From Symsagittifera roscoffensis (Eukaryota > Xenacoelomorpha > Acoela > Convolutidae): a stretch of 64,000 bases of DNA. The stretch lies in the NCBI RefSeq assembly GCF_963678635.1, contig NC_087062.1, forward strand, positions 12,940,670-13,004,669, in the 5' to 3' direction. Positions within the stretch are counted from its first letter, which is position 1. Each line of letters begins with the position of its first letter. This document shows, piece after piece, positions 40,659 through 53,500 of this stretch. Both the position numbers and the translations under genes were made by a program. The notes under the pieces are model-generated. The model was not told the DNA's origin. It was given only the letters and a program-made list of their open reading frames with translations, and ran no database searches.

Positions 40659-41448
40659 TTTTCTAACATCGGGTCGACAAAAACGTTACTGCTTTCGGCT
40701 TCGGTCAAAACACTCAAATTAACTAGATTACATGCAGAAATAGTGAGCTCATGGCTGGGTCTCAGTATCCCCAGACCACGAGGTCACTCCTAAAAACAGG
40801 GCTACTACTACTTATTATATTACTATTGTTTTTGTTCAGTAGATAAAAATCATCATCTCCATCGAAGATGGATCAACCCTTTCCCCCAACTCCTAGCTTC
40901 TCATCCTTATCAAAATGAATCTAGATATCAATTAAATTCAAGTCAGGACATGACAGGAAGCTAAAAGTTTATGTAACAGGATAAAAGTTTCAGTTCCTTT
41001 ACCCTTCCGGATTGATGAATCCGCTGGATCAAGCTCGTTAATCCTGATTTCCTCTTAATCCGGAAGGCCGTCTCTCACCCTTCACCGTTGTTCGCAACGG
41101 CCTTGCAACTATTGTAGCAGCACAATAGTTGCAACTCGGAGTGTTCTTCTGTTACTCTGTAACTCGTTGTCGTTTTCCGATCTCAATTTCGTAGTTGTTG
41201 TTAGCGCAGCTAATGTTGTTCTCTTCTTCTTTCTCGTTTTAACCAAAATGGCCGTTTCTGACGTTTCTCAGAAATATGACGTCATAATTCGAATTTTTGA
41301 AATTTTAAAATACCAGAATATTCCAGCCCTCACCGTTTGGCCAATCGTTCCAATAACGTTCTTAATTCTTAATAATCATCAATCCGGAAGGCTTACTGCT
41401 AAAATTTCGAAGTCTGCACAGATTGCATTTTTCACATTCTGGTCGAAT
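40659..41448. other. spacer between elements A and B
   Basis: No gene is supported. It holds a perfect 13-bp hairpin, TTGCAACTATTGT (41103-41115) with its complement at 41122-41134. A 16-bp inverted repeat, CCTTCCGGATTGATGA (41003-41018), pairs with 41376-41391, spanning 389 bp. The latter could mark a small non-autonomous DNA element. Positions 41281-41448 are also the left end of the tandem duplication. Confidence 0.6.
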
Positions 41449-42332
41449 TGTAACATTCGTCTACTGCAGTCACACATGAGGCTTAAGAAAAATAGGCCCT
41501 ATAACCACTGGCTCAAGGGTCAGGGACACCATCTCTTGTGTTTTTCTACCTCAAGAACGGTCGGAGCCAGTTCGGTTCGTTTGTGACATGAGACTACGAC
41601 CCGTTACAGCTTAAAGGCTACTACTAAAATATCCCCCCACTCTAGAATTAGAAACGTCCCCATACTTAGGTCTCTAGATACCCAAAATACATGCACGCCG
41701 TTAAAAACCGGGTTGGAACAATCCGTTAAGTTACTTTTTATTAGACAGTGTAACTTTGATCCATTTCAGATGGATCAACCTAAAACTCGCCTTACCTCAA
41801 CATAACAATTATAAAACACACTCTAGAAATTTAAATTAGTACTCACATTGTAGCACACTCAAGAAGGGGAAGTACTTCAGTCGGCAATTAACTCAAGAAT
41901 TAAATAATGTAACTAAATGAGTTTTAATGTTTATCAGTTTCAATAACGAGGACAAGTCTTAACTCTAGGATATAGTTTCTCGTGAACCATTGGGACACTC
42001 AAGTTGTCCACCTTTCCGTCGAAGGTTCACTCTGGTCCAGCTCAAATAATCGTTCTCTCGGGAATACTCTGTCTTCTATTTCAGATGGGACAGCTCTACT
42101 CTTGTTCACTATGATGGAAATTGCGAATAGCAATTTCCTACCGATTTCTCTTGCAACTTTCCCGCGCTTTTCACTCGAACGTTCTGACTTCTCTTTTCTG
42201 ATTTTCAGTTATCGCGAGAAAATCGTGCATGACAGGTTCCATTCGAAATTTTGAAAAATTAAATTTCACTCCAAAATCAAGTGTTTTTTGCTTCTCTCAA
42301 GGTCAAACTTCCGAATATGACCGACTGGCACA
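41449..42332 (-). repeat. element B 3' LTR, first copy
   Basis: 884 bp, starting TGTAACATTCG and ending GGCACA. It is clearly related to the element A LTR but shorter, with diverged segments near 41860-42180. An identical copy lies at 49243-50126. Confidence 0.92.
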
Positions 42333-42800
42333 AATGTCACATAATCCCCGGACAGTCCCGTCAATGTCCTCATTGAATAGCTCAATGTTCGTAAAATCGT
42401 TACAGTGTCATCGAACAGAATTTATAAAATTTACGTAATCACTTTTATCCACGTCACATCGACTCACTGCAGAATACAATTGGCATCATACTATATCACT
42501 ATAGCCTTCAAATTCTTTCATTAATCTGCACATTGAGGATATGACCTAAGATAAAACATATTTTCTGACTTCCAGTGTCAATGTCCCGATTAAAACTTTT
42601 CCTCTTTGATTTAAAAGGTGTTGGCTTGCAGGACATCAGGAAATTGTCATGCAGCATTTTGATTTATATATTAAATATAGTATATTAATAACAATATTTG
42701 CTTTGTTAAAACTTCTTTTTCGTGAATCCAAGTTTCACCCGGATCCACGCTCAAGCCCCCTTTTCCCTCTCAAGACTCAAGATCCATACGAGCCACCCAC
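42333..42800 (-). other. element B 3' untranslated segment, first copy
   Basis: Non-coding between the ORF2 stop and the LTR. The polypurine core is near 42343-42353. Identical to 50127-50594. Confidence 0.7.
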
Positions 42801-45800
42801 TCATCTCGCACTCTTCGCCTTGGAGGTACTACACCCTGAAGTACTAGATACGGCAAACTGTCTCAACAGCTCCTCTTCATCATCGGAGCTAATCACAATC
42901 TCCTCCCAAGCCTTCAGCTGCTCGTAGGATCGCATCCATTCTCTTTGCTCTTGCAACCTCTTTGCTTGGTTGGGTAGTGCCTTCACCCTAGATTCCTGGT
43001 TCAAACAAAAGGAGTTGTGCAGGCTCAAGCTCACGTTCTTCGCCAGGTCCTCCTCTAGTATCGATTCCCTCGCCTTGGTATTGTCTCTAGACATTTTACC
43101 CACTCTCTTCCATCCTGTCGTGATTGCATTACGATGGGTTAACAGGGGTCTCTTGAAAGCTTCCGGCCCAATCTCGGCCTGGAACTGTCGATACTCCTTT
43201 TGATGTTTTCTCATGTGATCTTTCGTTGTCATGTACAACCAGGACGTCAGCGTCGCCCGAAACCATGGGAAGTACCTCAAACGGCTCCAGACATGTCTGA
43301 CTTCCGTTGGTATGGCGAATACCTTGCACGCAGTCTCAAACAACTCGAGTCTCCTACTGTAGTCTATCGCGTATATTGACTCTGCCGTTGGCGTCCCCGC
43401 TTCCCGATACTTCGTTATATTCTCTTCTATCCATCTCAGAGCCAAGATCGTACTCACTACCAAGATCGTCACCTTCTGTCGGTGATCCGGTAGTCCGATC
43501 GACCGGATTTCTTCCATATCCCACACCAGGCAAAGGTTCTTGTGATCTGGATACCACACCGTTTGCGCTAAACAGTGGCATGGGCATTCTCCATGGGTAA
43601 TTTCAATGCTCCTGAGGTTACGCTCCCCCGAGGCTTCCAAGAGAGGCTCAAGCTCCATCATTTTCTCATGCATCGTGTCGTTATCTTCCAGGTTTGGAGC
43701 ACTTCCCACAGGTTTTCCGATCACGTTTTGTCTCTCGTGATCGCTTGTGTTCTCTCTCTCCAACTTCAAAAGTTCTTCTCCCCAGATTTCACTCAAGTCA
43801 TCTCTCAATTCTTTTGGTACTGTCCCTCTGATTTTTCTCAACAACTTGTGCGAGTGATGCGATATCCGAGCCAACCTCACGCACTTGGGCACTGAGAAGG
43901 CCTTGTCCACCAGTACTCTCTGGCTGGATGCTTCCACCATCACCATGTGCAGTGGGTAGTGACTTCCGCACAAGTTGGCCATCATTGACCCTATCAGCGA
44001 TTTCGCGTTCAATGGCAAGCCATAAGCTTCGCTCATGGGAAATCCCATTTCCGCCTCGAGACCAACCTTCCAGCTCCGGATGTGTTTTTGAGTCACCTGC
44101 AACACCCCGGGCCATGATTCTACGCTCAACGCCGTCACTAAATGATGTTCAGATTCTAGTCTTTCCAGTGACTGCAGACTACACATTCTCGAGAAGAATC
44201 CGAGAGCTGTCGCTATATTCACCGTGGTTCTCGCGTAACACTCCGCTACTATTTGCACTTCACTTTTCTCCCTTTCTGTTATGTCTTCGAACCAAGTGAC
44301 CAGGTCTTCTTTTTGAAATGACAGTATTCTAACGCATGACCGTCCATCGCAGGTGTGCTCTCCGTTTCCACACGTCGAATCCAGACAGCTACCCGGCTCC
44401 AATTTTTTTGCTGACCCGGGATTACTAGTCTTTTCGCCTGGCTCTTGCATCTGAGGTGAAATTAGCTTATGCAGCACACTCAACTTTGCCAGATCTTCAT
44501 CTTCCGTTGGTGCTAACCTCACTCGCTCGGTGGTTTCTTCCATCAGACTCGCGTGGGGATGTGGACACCAGGAGGGTCTTAATAGCTTCCATACCACTCC
44601 CAAGTTCGTGGTTAACAAGCCATTTCCATCGCCCATGTTCACTTCAACTCTCTTGTTTGAATGCGGTATGCTCACCACCTCTGGTGTTTTCTCAAGAATC
44701 AGGCCCAGGCTCGGCCCCTCTTTTTCCACCGCGTCTATTTCCATCATTCTTTCTGTCCAAAACTTCAGTAGCTCCGCTACCTCATGGTTCCTGTGGGCGC
44801 CTCCAGCTTCCGAGTCTAAGAAGGGGTTGTAGGCCATTCCCATCACTCCAGACACATATTGGTATTCCCCCTTCTCGCTGATTCTCGAGTACTGCTCTGA
44901 CGAGGCCAGGTTACGGTGAACATCATGTTCTTCTTCGAACTTCTTATTATAAAACCTCCGTACCTCGTCTAGCTTCCTATGGTTCTCTAGGGATAGTCTG
45001 GAACCCTCTTCCTTTTCTATTCCTGTGCTCTGATACACGTTCAAGATGACCGTTGAGACTCTTTTTTCCATGGTTTTGCTTACGCTTGCTCTCTGTTGGC
45101 ATGCCAGGATGGTGCTATCAGACATCATTGGCATTATCCATCTCAAGAAACACGTGGCATCCTTTCTTCTGGCCAGGCTCAAGCCTGAGTTGTCCCTGGC
45201 TACGTGTTGCATCAGTGCCTGATACACATCTAGCTTCTTGCTTCCCAACTTCAGCCTGTCATACGAGGTCAGTGTTTCCAACTCTATCCCCACCAGACTC
45301 CAGGTGAACATTAATTGTCCTGCAGTTCTAACGAAGGGATTCGCCATTAATGGTGGTGCTGATGAGGGTGTCCTCATTGCTTCTTCAAAATGATCCTTCA
45401 ACAAACTCTGCCAGGACCTCTTCAGATGATTTGCCATTTCTATTCTATTAACCTCGGCCTTTTGCTGGGTGGCCCAATTGCGTCGCTTGCGAGCTACTCC
45501 ACTGTCCAACTTCTTCCAGCAGTCCTCCATTTCTTTCAATGTTTCAAGGGCCACCCACCACGTCCGGGAGGTGTTCCTCGTCTTGTTCCTTTCCAATGGA
45601 TCACTTGTCACTCGCTTGCCCGTGGCCTGGTGTGCCTTCGAGATCCATTCTTTGCCGACATCTACTTCCCATGTCTGTCCGTTCGTTGAACCTCTCTTCA
45701 CGTTTATCTTCTGAGGCTTGAAGTCTTCCTCCGATGTCGAACTGGTGGAAACCTCTATTTCCCTCTCTACTTCAAGTGGTCTTCTGAGCTCCGAGCTGCT

Positions 45801-48800
45801 CTTGTATGCCGCCGTCTTGCATCGAGCCAAAACCATGGGCGCCGTCTCTCTCAAGTTTCCTTCCGAAACAGCATCCACTGAAGGACTACCCAATCCTTCC
45901 ACTTCTCTCTTCCTCTTGCGAGTCTTCACATCTCTACTTGAGGGTGTCGTGGCTACCATCACTGATTCGACCTCTCCATCCACTCCTTCCAACTCTTGCC
46001 TCCCCCCTGCTCGAGCCTTAAGGATATTAGTACTTTTAATCATATTACTAGTCCCAACCTTATCCCTTTTTATATCATCAACCATTTTATCTACAGTTTT
46101 TTGTCTCCGAGTAGAGCTGTCCTCACATTTTTCTTCTCTAGTCTTCGATCGTGAATTCCTCAGCTCTACCAGCTTGCTCAGTAGCTCTTTTCTCGCCTTC
46201 TCATCCAGGCCCGTTCCTATCAGAAGCGGTTCTCCAAATCTTACGACTGTGTCCCACAGTTCCTCCTTGAATTTGTCCAGCGTCGTCTCGCTGCCCACTT
46301 CTTGATTGAATTCTTCCAAGAACTCCTGCCAAGCATCGTCCTTCAGTGATCCCAGGAATATGTCCCTGTTCCCTTCGAAAGTGTTCTTTTCCCTTTCCTC
46401 CGAGCTCAAGAGTATCATCCCCATATTGAAGGTCTCACTTGCCAATGGCAATTCCAGATCCTTCCGGGGGGACGGAATCAGGGGTGGTGTGGCAGTATCT
46501 GCCCAATTCTCCTCGCTCAAGTCTTTCAACAGCTCTTGAGTGGTGAGCTCCTCCCCTGATGGCCCTGGTTCAGGCGTATTCCCCACTTCCATGTCTTCAC
46601 CGGCTTCACTGAGAGTTTCATCCATACTCTCTTCTTCTGACTCATGTCTCCTTCTCTCGAGAATTTTCTTAAATCGGTCCTCGACGGGTCCACTCCTCTT
46701 GTCTCCAGGCGTGTCCACGGACAGTGGTGATGGTGTCGTAGGATCCAGCTTTTTGTATTCCGTCAGTGCTACATGCAGTTGACCTGCTGCATCTAGTTCT
46801 GTTCCCTCCTGTCTTATTTCCACCTGTTCCAAGCCATAGGGTGCCTTATATTTTCTCGTGGCAAATTTCATGTCGTCCACCAATGCGACGTGCCCCTCCA
46901 TCACGATCATCCTGCCATCATCCCATATGGGTAACATGTTCTCAAGTCCCTCCTTCTCTAGAGTTCTCAAGACCTTCCGCACCTCATACCCTGGGGGCTG
47001 CGAACCTCTACTCTTTTTCGCTTGCGTCGTCCACGAATTTACCTTCATCTCGCTGGTATGGAAGTAGACCGCCGCCGTGTAGCCAATGAACAGGGGGTCC
47101 CAGCCATCAGTGAAATCCTTCTGCATTTCCTCCGTCGTCATCCTCGCCATTATGGAGGGAACTACCAAGGGACTATTCATTCCTAAGGTCATCCTCCTGA
47201 CTATTGGGAACTCAGGCATGGTGGCTGGGAGGATTTCTTTCTCCATTATGGTCTCCAGCTCCCTCTTCACCAGTGCGAAGCACTCCTTCCATGCAGGAAT
47301 TCTCAAGATTTCTCGTCCGTCCGCCGTCAATGGGTTCAAGTTCCAGAATTTGGGATATATTTCGATGGGACCCTCTCGCTTGCCTCCCATTCTACATTGC
47401 ATTTGCCCCCTGAAGTTGTACACTATTAGCTCGGCATCTTTCACCTTTCCAAAGAGTACCGTGTTGCTCATTCGCCCTCTGAGCACCTCCTGCTGACACC
47501 AATTTAACGCCGTCCCATCCAGTATACTGATAAGACTCAAGTGCGTTACAGAGTGACGATACGTTGTCACCAGGGGGTCTGGGAACGCGTACGTCACTGC
47601 TGGACCATAAATGCAGGTCACCACCTCCTCTAGGCCCCGGATTATCCCCATTGGGTCCGACCTCATTGCCAGGCATAGGTCCGTCAGCAGAGGCATCCCT
47701 CTGTTCGTCTTCTTCCATTCTTCTCTCGAAGTTGGATTCTCATCTTCACCCGTCATGTGCCGATTTTGCATCATGAGGTATTGTACTAGCAACGTCTTCA
47801 ACCCTGCGGCACACTTGTAGGAGCTGGTTTCAATGCTCGTGTGGACTCTCCCCATAGACAGGAGCTCTCCATATTCCATTAATCGATGAAACGACACCAA
47901 TTCCCCATGGGTCAAGAGTACTAGTGCCAGGTACCCATCAACTCGAAGTGTCTCCACTCCCCGACTAAACATGTATGCTGGGCCCATGTTGAACAAGTAT
48001 CTGGGGTAGACCAAATACAGGGCCAAGAGCAGGCTGATGGGCATGCCCAGTATCTCCTGCACGAAGGCTCCAAAGATAGTCGCCGTGGTACCGAATATTC
48101 CTGCCAAGAATTCCTTCTCCCAGCAAGGACTCAAGAACTTGAGAATCTCGTAATCCCTCCTAGTCTTTAATTCGCCTTTGGCGTGCTCTCTCCAGAACCC
48201 TCCAATCGTCACTTCATTGGCGGCCGAGACAAATCTAGCCACCGTCATGTCTCTTGTTTCGGCCAGCTCCAGTTGTTTCTCCAGAAAACTCCAGACTTGT
48301 TTCACGAGGGGTGGTGCTTCCTCCCTTGTCTTGTTCGTGGCGTTCTCCAGCCTTGGTGTCAAAAATGGCCACCAGCCATTCTCTTGAGTCAAACGATATT
48401 TAATCGATTCTAATTGCTTTTCCGTCTCGGCCACATTTCTTCTCTCGTTACTGGGACCTCTAGACTTGCTGGTGGAGTTTGTGATCTTCACATCCATACT
48501 CCGAAACCACAGGCTGGCCGTTAATTTGCTTATCGCCGGGTGATCGTCCCCGATGACTGGGCTGAACTTGAGTTGCCTGGCAAAGTTCGATATCTCTAGC
48601 AAGAGCACCTCGTCTAATACGATCAGGATGTCGGCTAGTCCATAAAAGCCCCTCAGTGCATGAGATATGTCCGCCCATGCCGCCGCCAATTCTGACTTGC
48701 GAAGCCTCAGGTTCGATGGCTCCAACTCCCGATTGGGAGCTGCCATTAGAATCCGCCATTCATTCCCTTCTGCTATCAGGATCAAGACCGCGTACACGAA

Positions 48801-49074
48801 CTGTAGGGCGGGTGGCATGTTCGCGTATCCAGGGGATGTGGTAAACACCACCTTCGTCTTGGACCCGAATCTCGAGACAACATTCTCTTGCACTTCATTC
48901 ATCGCCGCAAACAACGCTTGAATGGCTTCCCATATCTTCCTCGATGTCGGAATTTCATCGCCCTTTAGTTGCTCAAGAAGTCCCATCGCGTGCAGGTGAT
49001 CATTCATTCCTGCAAACAACAGCAGCTCAGGTTCACAGGGCATCTCCGACTTTATTGCCACCACCAGAGTTAAC
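42801..49074 (-). pseudogene. element B giant ORF2, C-terminal fragment in the duplicated copy
   Basis: About 2090 codons of the element B ORF2, from within the second SGNH-like domain (after VVAIKSE) to the TGA at 42801. It is cut at its 5' end by the duplication junction at 49074, after which the frame runs a few codons into host flank. It has no natural start. The reading frame is otherwise uninterrupted and identical to 50595-56868. Confidence 0.9.
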
Positions 49075-49242
49075 GTCATAATTCGAATTTTTGAAATTTT
49101 AAAATACCAGAATATTCCAGCCCTCACCGTTTGGCCAATCGTTCCAATAACGTTCTTAATTCTTAATAATCATCAATCCGGAAGGCTTACTGCTAAAATT
49201 TCGAAGTCTGCACAGATTGCATTTTTCACATTCTGGTCGAAT

Positions 49243-50126
49243 TGTAACATTCGTCTACTGCAGTCACACATGAGGCTTAAGAAAAATAGGCCCTATAACC
49301 ACTGGCTCAAGGGTCAGGGACACCATCTCTTGTGTTTTTCTACCTCAAGAACGGTCGGAGCCAGTTCGGTTCGTTTGTGACATGAGACTACGACCCGTTA
49401 CAGCTTAAAGGCTACTACTAAAATATCCCCCCACTCTAGAATTAGAAACGTCCCCATACTTAGGTCTCTAGATACCCAAAATACATGCACGCCGTTAAAA
49501 ACCGGGTTGGAACAATCCGTTAAGTTACTTTTTATTAGACAGTGTAACTTTGATCCATTTCAGATGGATCAACCTAAAACTCGCCTTACCTCAACATAAC
49601 AATTATAAAACACACTCTAGAAATTTAAATTAGTACTCACATTGTAGCACACTCAAGAAGGGGAAGTACTTCAGTCGGCAATTAACTCAAGAATTAAATA
49701 ATGTAACTAAATGAGTTTTAATGTTTATCAGTTTCAATAACGAGGACAAGTCTTAACTCTAGGATATAGTTTCTCGTGAACCATTGGGACACTCAAGTTG
49801 TCCACCTTTCCGTCGAAGGTTCACTCTGGTCCAGCTCAAATAATCGTTCTCTCGGGAATACTCTGTCTTCTATTTCAGATGGGACAGCTCTACTCTTGTT
49901 CACTATGATGGAAATTGCGAATAGCAATTTCCTACCGATTTCTCTTGCAACTTTCCCGCGCTTTTCACTCGAACGTTCTGACTTCTCTTTTCTGATTTTC
50001 AGTTATCGCGAGAAAATCGTGCATGACAGGTTCCATTCGAAATTTTGAAAAATTAAATTTCACTCCAAAATCAAGTGTTTTTTGCTTCTCTCAAGGTCAA
50101 ACTTCCGAATATGACCGACTGGCACA
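49243..50126 (-). repeat. element B 3' LTR, second copy
   Basis: 884 bp, identical by eye to 41449-42332. It is the LTR contiguous with the longer element B body. Confidence 0.92.
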
Positions 50127-50594
50127 AATGTCACATAATCCCCGGACAGTCCCGTCAATGTCCTCATTGAATAGCTCAATGTTCGTAAAATCGTTACAGT
50201 GTCATCGAACAGAATTTATAAAATTTACGTAATCACTTTTATCCACGTCACATCGACTCACTGCAGAATACAATTGGCATCATACTATATCACTATAGCC
50301 TTCAAATTCTTTCATTAATCTGCACATTGAGGATATGACCTAAGATAAAACATATTTTCTGACTTCCAGTGTCAATGTCCCGATTAAAACTTTTCCTCTT
50401 TGATTTAAAAGGTGTTGGCTTGCAGGACATCAGGAAATTGTCATGCAGCATTTTGATTTATATATTAAATATAGTATATTAATAACAATATTTGCTTTGT
50501 TAAAACTTCTTTTTCGTGAATCCAAGTTTCACCCGGATCCACGCTCAAGCCCCCTTTTCCCTCTCAAGACTCAAGATCCATACGAGCCACCCAC
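50127..50594 (-). other. element B 3' untranslated segment, second copy
   Basis: Identical to 42333-42800. Non-coding, with the polypurine core next to the LTR. Confidence 0.7.
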
Positions 50595-53500
50595 TCATCT
50601 CGCACTCTTCGCCTTGGAGGTACTACACCCTGAAGTACTAGATACGGCAAACTGTCTCAACAGCTCCTCTTCATCATCGGAGCTAATCACAATCTCCTCC
50701 CAAGCCTTCAGCTGCTCGTAGGATCGCATCCATTCTCTTTGCTCTTGCAACCTCTTTGCTTGGTTGGGTAGTGCCTTCACCCTAGATTCCTGGTTCAAAC
50801 AAAAGGAGTTGTGCAGGCTCAAGCTCACGTTCTTCGCCAGGTCCTCCTCTAGTATCGATTCCCTCGCCTTGGTATTGTCTCTAGACATTTTACCCACTCT
50901 CTTCCATCCTGTCGTGATTGCATTACGATGGGTTAACAGGGGTCTCTTGAAAGCTTCCGGCCCAATCTCGGCCTGGAACTGTCGATACTCCTTTTGATGT
51001 TTTCTCATGTGATCTTTCGTTGTCATGTACAACCAGGACGTCAGCGTCGCCCGAAACCATGGGAAGTACCTCAAACGGCTCCAGACATGTCTGACTTCCG
51101 TTGGTATGGCGAATACCTTGCACGCAGTCTCAAACAACTCGAGTCTCCTACTGTAGTCTATCGCGTATATTGACTCTGCCGTTGGCGTCCCCGCTTCCCG
51201 ATACTTCGTTATATTCTCTTCTATCCATCTCAGAGCCAAGATCGTACTCACTACCAAGATCGTCACCTTCTGTCGGTGATCCGGTAGTCCGATCGACCGG
51301 ATTTCTTCCATATCCCACACCAGGCAAAGGTTCTTGTGATCTGGATACCACACCGTTTGCGCTAAACAGTGGCATGGGCATTCTCCATGGGTAATTTCAA
51401 TGCTCCTGAGGTTACGCTCCCCCGAGGCTTCCAAGAGAGGCTCAAGCTCCATCATTTTCTCATGCATCGTGTCGTTATCTTCCAGGTTTGGAGCACTTCC
51501 CACAGGTTTTCCGATCACGTTTTGTCTCTCGTGATCGCTTGTGTTCTCTCTCTCCAACTTCAAAAGTTCTTCTCCCCAGATTTCACTCAAGTCATCTCTC
51601 AATTCTTTTGGTACTGTCCCTCTGATTTTTCTCAACAACTTGTGCGAGTGATGCGATATCCGAGCCAACCTCACGCACTTGGGCACTGAGAAGGCCTTGT
51701 CCACCAGTACTCTCTGGCTGGATGCTTCCACCATCACCATGTGCAGTGGGTAGTGACTTCCGCACAAGTTGGCCATCATTGACCCTATCAGCGATTTCGC
51801 GTTCAATGGCAAGCCATAAGCTTCGCTCATGGGAAATCCCATTTCCGCCTCGAGACCAACCTTCCAGCTCCGGATGTGTTTTTGAGTCACCTGCAACACC
51901 CCGGGCCATGATTCTACGCTCAACGCCGTCACTAAATGATGTTCAGATTCTAGTCTTTCCAGTGACTGCAGACTACACATTCTCGAGAAGAATCCGAGAG
52001 CTGTCGCTATATTCACCGTGGTTCTCGCGTAACACTCCGCTACTATTTGCACTTCACTTTTCTCCCTTTCTGTTATGTCTTCGAACCAAGTGACCAGGTC
52101 TTCTTTTTGAAATGACAGTATTCTAACGCATGACCGTCCATCGCAGGTGTGCTCTCCGTTTCCACACGTCGAATCCAGACAGCTACCCGGCTCCAATTTT
52201 TTTGCTGACCCGGGATTACTAGTCTTTTCGCCTGGCTCTTGCATCTGAGGTGAAATTAGCTTATGCAGCACACTCAACTTTGCCAGATCTTCATCTTCCG
52301 TTGGTGCTAACCTCACTCGCTCGGTGGTTTCTTCCATCAGACTCGCGTGGGGATGTGGACACCAGGAGGGTCTTAATAGCTTCCATACCACTCCCAAGTT
52401 CGTGGTTAACAAGCCATTTCCATCGCCCATGTTCACTTCAACTCTCTTGTTTGAATGCGGTATGCTCACCACCTCTGGTGTTTTCTCAAGAATCAGGCCC
52501 AGGCTCGGCCCCTCTTTTTCCACCGCGTCTATTTCCATCATTCTTTCTGTCCAAAACTTCAGTAGCTCCGCTACCTCATGGTTCCTGTGGGCGCCTCCAG
52601 CTTCCGAGTCTAAGAAGGGGTTGTAGGCCATTCCCATCACTCCAGACACATATTGGTATTCCCCCTTCTCGCTGATTCTCGAGTACTGCTCTGACGAGGC
52701 CAGGTTACGGTGAACATCATGTTCTTCTTCGAACTTCTTATTATAAAACCTCCGTACCTCGTCTAGCTTCCTATGGTTCTCTAGGGATAGTCTGGAACCC
52801 TCTTCCTTTTCTATTCCTGTGCTCTGATACACGTTCAAGATGACCGTTGAGACTCTTTTTTCCATGGTTTTGCTTACGCTTGCTCTCTGTTGGCATGCCA
52901 GGATGGTGCTATCAGACATCATTGGCATTATCCATCTCAAGAAACACGTGGCATCCTTTCTTCTGGCCAGGCTCAAGCCTGAGTTGTCCCTGGCTACGTG
53001 TTGCATCAGTGCCTGATACACATCTAGCTTCTTGCTTCCCAACTTCAGCCTGTCATACGAGGTCAGTGTTTCCAACTCTATCCCCACCAGACTCCAGGTG
53101 AACATTAATTGTCCTGCAGTTCTAACGAAGGGATTCGCCATTAATGGTGGTGCTGATGAGGGTGTCCTCATTGCTTCTTCAAAATGATCCTTCAACAAAC
53201 TCTGCCAGGACCTCTTCAGATGATTTGCCATTTCTATTCTATTAACCTCGGCCTTTTGCTGGGTGGCCCAATTGCGTCGCTTGCGAGCTACTCCACTGTC
53301 CAACTTCTTCCAGCAGTCCTCCATTTCTTTCAATGTTTCAAGGGCCACCCACCACGTCCGGGAGGTGTTCCTCGTCTTGTTCCTTTCCAATGGATCACTT
53401 GTCACTCGCTTGCCCGTGGCCTGGTGTGCCTTCGAGATCCATTCTTTGCCGACATCTACTTCCCATGTCTGTCCGTTCGTTGAACCTCTCTTCACGTTTA

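Larger units (their letters stand above)
41281..49074. repeat. tandem duplication, first copy (7,794 bp)
   Basis: This stretch reappears at 49075-56868 with a constant offset of 7,794. It contains 168 bp of host flank, the element B LTR and the 3' part of its ORF2. I saw no base difference between copies. At the junction the two ends share only AC (41279-41280 and 49073-49074). Confidence 0.95.

Noticed and set aside
41167-41586. 139-codon plus-strand frame
   Set aside because: It crosses from spacer into an LTR and has no domain; chance frame.
48990-49127. Start of the 2108-codon frame in the first duplicate
   Set aside because: Its first codons lie in host flank beyond the duplication junction; not a natural start.
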